DNA of 64,000 nucleotides from Shimia sp022448905. Lineage in GTDB: Bacteria; Pseudomonadota; Alphaproteobacteria; Rhodobacterales; Rhodobacteraceae. Location: contig NZ_CP138953.1 in NCBI RefSeq assembly GCF_047126315.1, positions 682,001-746,000 of the forward strand. Reading direction: 5' to 3'. The translations under genes and the position numbers were made by a program. Numbering within the stretch: position 1 is the stretch's first letter; the number at the start of each line of letters is the position of its first letter. Shown piece by piece: positions 62,359 through 64,000 of this stretch. The notes below the pieces were generated by a model. It ran no database searches, was not told where the DNA came from, and saw only the letters and a list, made by a program, of their open reading frames with translations.

Positions 62359-63507
62359 TTAGCCCTTCATGCTGTCCCAGAAGCCTTTGACAGAGCTGAA
62401 GAAGCTGCTGCTTTCCGGGTTGTTTTCCTCGGACAGCTCTTCGAACTCACGCAAAAGCTCTTTCTGGCGGCTGGTGAGGTTCACTGGGGTTTCCACCGCC
62501 AGTTCGATCATCATGTCGCCTTGGCCGCCGCCACGCAGGGCGGGCATGCCTTTGGAGCGCAGGCGCATTTGGCGGCCGGACTGGGAGCCCGCCGGGATCT
62601 TCACGCGCGAGCGGCCACCGTCGATGGTGGGCACTTCGATGTCACCACCCAATGCTGCGCTGGCCATGGCGACCGGGACGCGGCAGTAGAGGTTCACTCC
62701 GTCCCGCTCAAAGATCTTGTGCGGGCTGACCTCGATGAAGATGTAGAGGTCGCCGGAGGGGCCACCACGCATGCCAGCTTCGCCTTCGCCAGCCAGACGG
62801 ATGCGGGTGCCGGTTTCCACACCTGCCGGGATGTTCACGGACAGGGCGCGGTCTTTTTCGACACGGCCTTGGCCGCCGCAAGACTTACAAGGGTTCTTGA
62901 TGATCTGTCCCAGACCCGAACAGGTCGGGCAGGTGCGTTCCACGGTGAAGAAACCCTGTTGCGCACGCACCTTGCCCATGCCGGAGCAGGTTGGACAGGT
63001 GGCCGGCTCAGCCCCACCTTCGGCACCGGAGCCGTTGCAGCTGTCACAGCTGACGGAGGTGGGCACGTTGATGGTTTTCTGCAGGCCGGAGTAGGCTTCC
63101 TCAAGCGTCACGCGCAGGTTGTAGCGCAGGTCGGCGCCACGGGAGGCGCGTTGACGCCCGCCGCCACGTTGGCCACCGCCGCCCATGAAGTCGCCAAACA
63201 GGTCGTCAAACACATCGGAGAAGGCGGAAGAGAAGTCACCACCCGGGTGACCGCCACGTTGACCGCCGCCGCCCATGCCACCTTCAAAGGCGGCGTGGCC
63301 ATAGCGGTCGTAGGCCGCTTTCTTCTCGGCGTCCTTGAGAACTTCGTAAGCCTCATTGGCCTCTTTGAACTGCGCTTCGGCGTCCGGATTGTCCGCGTTG
63401 CGGTCCGGGTGCAGCTCCTTGGCTTTCTTGCGATAGCCTTTTTTGATTTCGTCTGACGAGGCCCCTTTGCTGACGCCAAGCACCTCGTAAAAGTCACGTT
63501 TTGCCAT
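62359..63507 (-). CDS. dnaJ: Chaperone DnaJ
   Basis: Co-chaperone of DnaK. 382 aa. The J domain has His33-Pro34-Asp35, followed by a glycine-rich stretch (GGMGGGGQRGG) and four zinc repeats (CDSCNGSG, CPTCSGMG, CPTCSGLG, CKSCGGQG). ATG 63507 with AAGGAG about 9 nt upstream. It follows dnaK in the same direction, 83 nt away, with a hairpin between. Confidence 0.98.
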   Translation of the reverse strand: MAKRDFYEVLGVSKGASSDEIKKGYRKKAKELHPDRNADNPDAEAQFKEANEAYEVLKDAEKKAAYDRYGHAAFEGGMGGGGQRGGHPGGDFSSAFSDVFDDLFGDFMGGGGQRGGGRQRASRGADLRYNLRVTLEEAYSGLQKTINVPTSVSCDSCNGSGAEGGAEPATCPTCSGMGKVRAQQGFFTVERTCPTCSGLGQIIKNPCKSCGGQGRVEKDRALSVNIPAGVETGTRIRLAGEGEAGMRGGPSGDLYIFIEVSPHKIFERDGVNLYCRVPVAMASAALGGDIEVPTIDGGRSRVKIPAGSQSGRQMRLRSKGMPALRGGGQGDMMIELAVETPVNLTSRQKELLREFEELSEENNPESSSFFSSVKGFWDSMKG

Positions 63508-63535
63508 GGGGGGTACTCCTTTGGCTGAACTGAAA

Positions 63536-63566
63536 CGGGCCGATCCGGATGATGCGGACCGGCCCG
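63536..63566. terminator. 12-bp hairpin between dnaK and dnaJ
   Basis: CGGGCCGATCCG (63536-63547) pairs with CGGACCGGCCCG (63555-63566) with one mismatch or G-U pair; the loop is 7 nt. On the minus strand, the direction of dnaK to dnaJ, it is followed by only TTTCAG, so it may reduce rather than stop read-through, setting DnaJ below DnaK. Confidence 0.6.
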
Positions 63567-63590
63567 ATTTTTCAGTTCCGAGGGGGCGAC

Positions 63591-64000
63591 TTAGCGCTTG
63601 CTGTCGTCCAGATCTTCGAAGTCGGCGTCGACGATATCATCGTCAGCCGCAGGACCTGCGTCCATGTCTGGCGCTTCCTCACCGGCTTCTTCCTGAGCCG
63701 ATTTGTAGATCGCTTCGCCCAGACGCATTGCCACTTCCATGACGTTCTGGATTCCGGACTTCAGCTTCTCAGCTGTGACGTCGTCTTTTTCCAGCTCGTC
63801 TTTCAGCGCGGCCACGGCCAGTTCGATGGCTTCAACAGTGGATGGGTCCACTTTGTCACCGTGCTCTGCCACCTGTTTCTCGGTGTCGTGCACGAGGCTT
63901 TCGGCCTGGTTGCGGGCTTCGATCAGCTCGCGGCGCTCTTTGTCTGCCTCGGCGTTGTCCTCGGCATCCTGCACCATCTTTTCGATGTCCTCGTCAGACA
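63591..64000 (-). CDS. dnaK: Chaperone DnaK (C-terminal end only)
   Basis: Only the last 136 codons are in the window; the start is beyond 64000. SDEDIEKMVQDAE and RNQAESLVHDTEKQVAE are the helical lid of DnaK, and the tail GPAADDDIVDADFEDLDD ends in the usual acidic motif. The frame is open to the edge. It is the first gene of a dnaK-dnaJ operon. Confidence 0.97.
   Translation of the reverse strand, partial: SDEDIEKMVQDAEDNAEADKERRELIEARNQAESLVHDTEKQVAEHGDKVDPSTVEAIELAVAALKDELEKDDVTAEKLKSGIQNVMEVAMRLGEAIYKSAQEEAGEEAPDMDAGPAADDDIVDADFEDLDDSKR

Noticed and set aside
62521..63456. 311-codon open frame antisense to dnaJ
   Set aside because: Shadow of the DnaJ glycine and cysteine repeats.
1..64000. 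CRISPR array, tRNA/rRNA genes, insertion sequences, prophage or toxin-antitoxin modules
   Set aside because: No regularly spaced repeat array, no cloverleaf-like sequence in the short gaps, and no transposase, integrase or phage structural genes were recognised; the DUF2793 gene alone is not evidence for a prophage.

Overview
The window looks like the chromosome of an alphaproteobacterium of the Rhodobacteraceae (marine Roseobacter type). This rests on gene content and order: hemH next to a BioC/NDUFAF5-like methyltransferase and comF; rimP-nusA-ylxR-infB; argJ-mutT next to a parvulin and secA; dnaK-dnaJ; and a DUF2793 protein. No tRNA, rRNA, CRISPR array, insertion sequence or phage module was recognised.

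Region 1 (1-12.9 kb) is a surface-polysaccharide locus. It holds a UDP-glucose dehydrogenase (cut by the window edge), a KpsM/Wzm-type export permease, a sulfotransferase-like protein with a translationally coupled hydrolase-like protein, a complete dTDP-L-rhamnose set (rfbC, rfbB, rfbD, rfbA) and a bifunctional GDP-mannose enzyme (manC). A capsule-type glycosyltransferase and a frameshifted second sulfotransferase sit between rfbB and rfbD. The export, sulfotransferase and glycosyltransferase genes look more AT-rich than the surroundings, as expected for exchangeable polysaccharide cargo. Together they suggest a rhamnose-containing, possibly sulfated polymer. A DUF2793/beta-helix gene here carries an in-frame stop.

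Region 2 (13-25.9 kb) holds mutS, a ribokinase-like kinase, an exported msrA, a small second polysaccharide pair (SDR epimerase plus priming sugar transferase), a class IV aminotransferase with a sulfotransferase-like partner, an SCP2 protein, a NodT-type outer-membrane lipoprotein, a frameshifted MscS-type channel gene and argG. Region 3 (26-38.9 kb) holds ilvA, a divergent Hpt / response-regulator-phosphatase pair, two NUDIX genes around hslO, a CCA-adding enzyme, an exporter-type ABC protein, an m5U RNA methyltransferase, and a cell-wall group (two L,D-transpeptidases around a CAP-domain lipoprotein).

Region 4 (39-46.6 kb) holds hemH, comF, a glutaredoxin, a nitrilase-family amidase, a MarR regulator, ubiG, a proline iminopeptidase and an orphan dipeptide-binding protein. 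Region 5 (46.6-64 kb) is housekeeping: rimP-nusA-ylxR-infB, mutT-argJ-parvulin diverging from secA, an exported protein of unknown function, a PstS-like/OmpA fusion, radC, an amino-acid binding protein, dnaJ and the 3' end of dnaK.

Points that stand out beyond the genes: an 11-bp tandem repeat (unit close to GCAATACCGAC) ahead of three unrelated genes, always in the same orientation to the gene; a perfect 38-bp palindrome across the infB stop codon; a 14-bp hairpin that buries the start codon of the RNA methyltransferase; a terminator-like hairpin in the rimP leader; and three interrupted genes (one nonsense codon, two apparent one-base deletions) that are either real pseudogenes or sequence errors.
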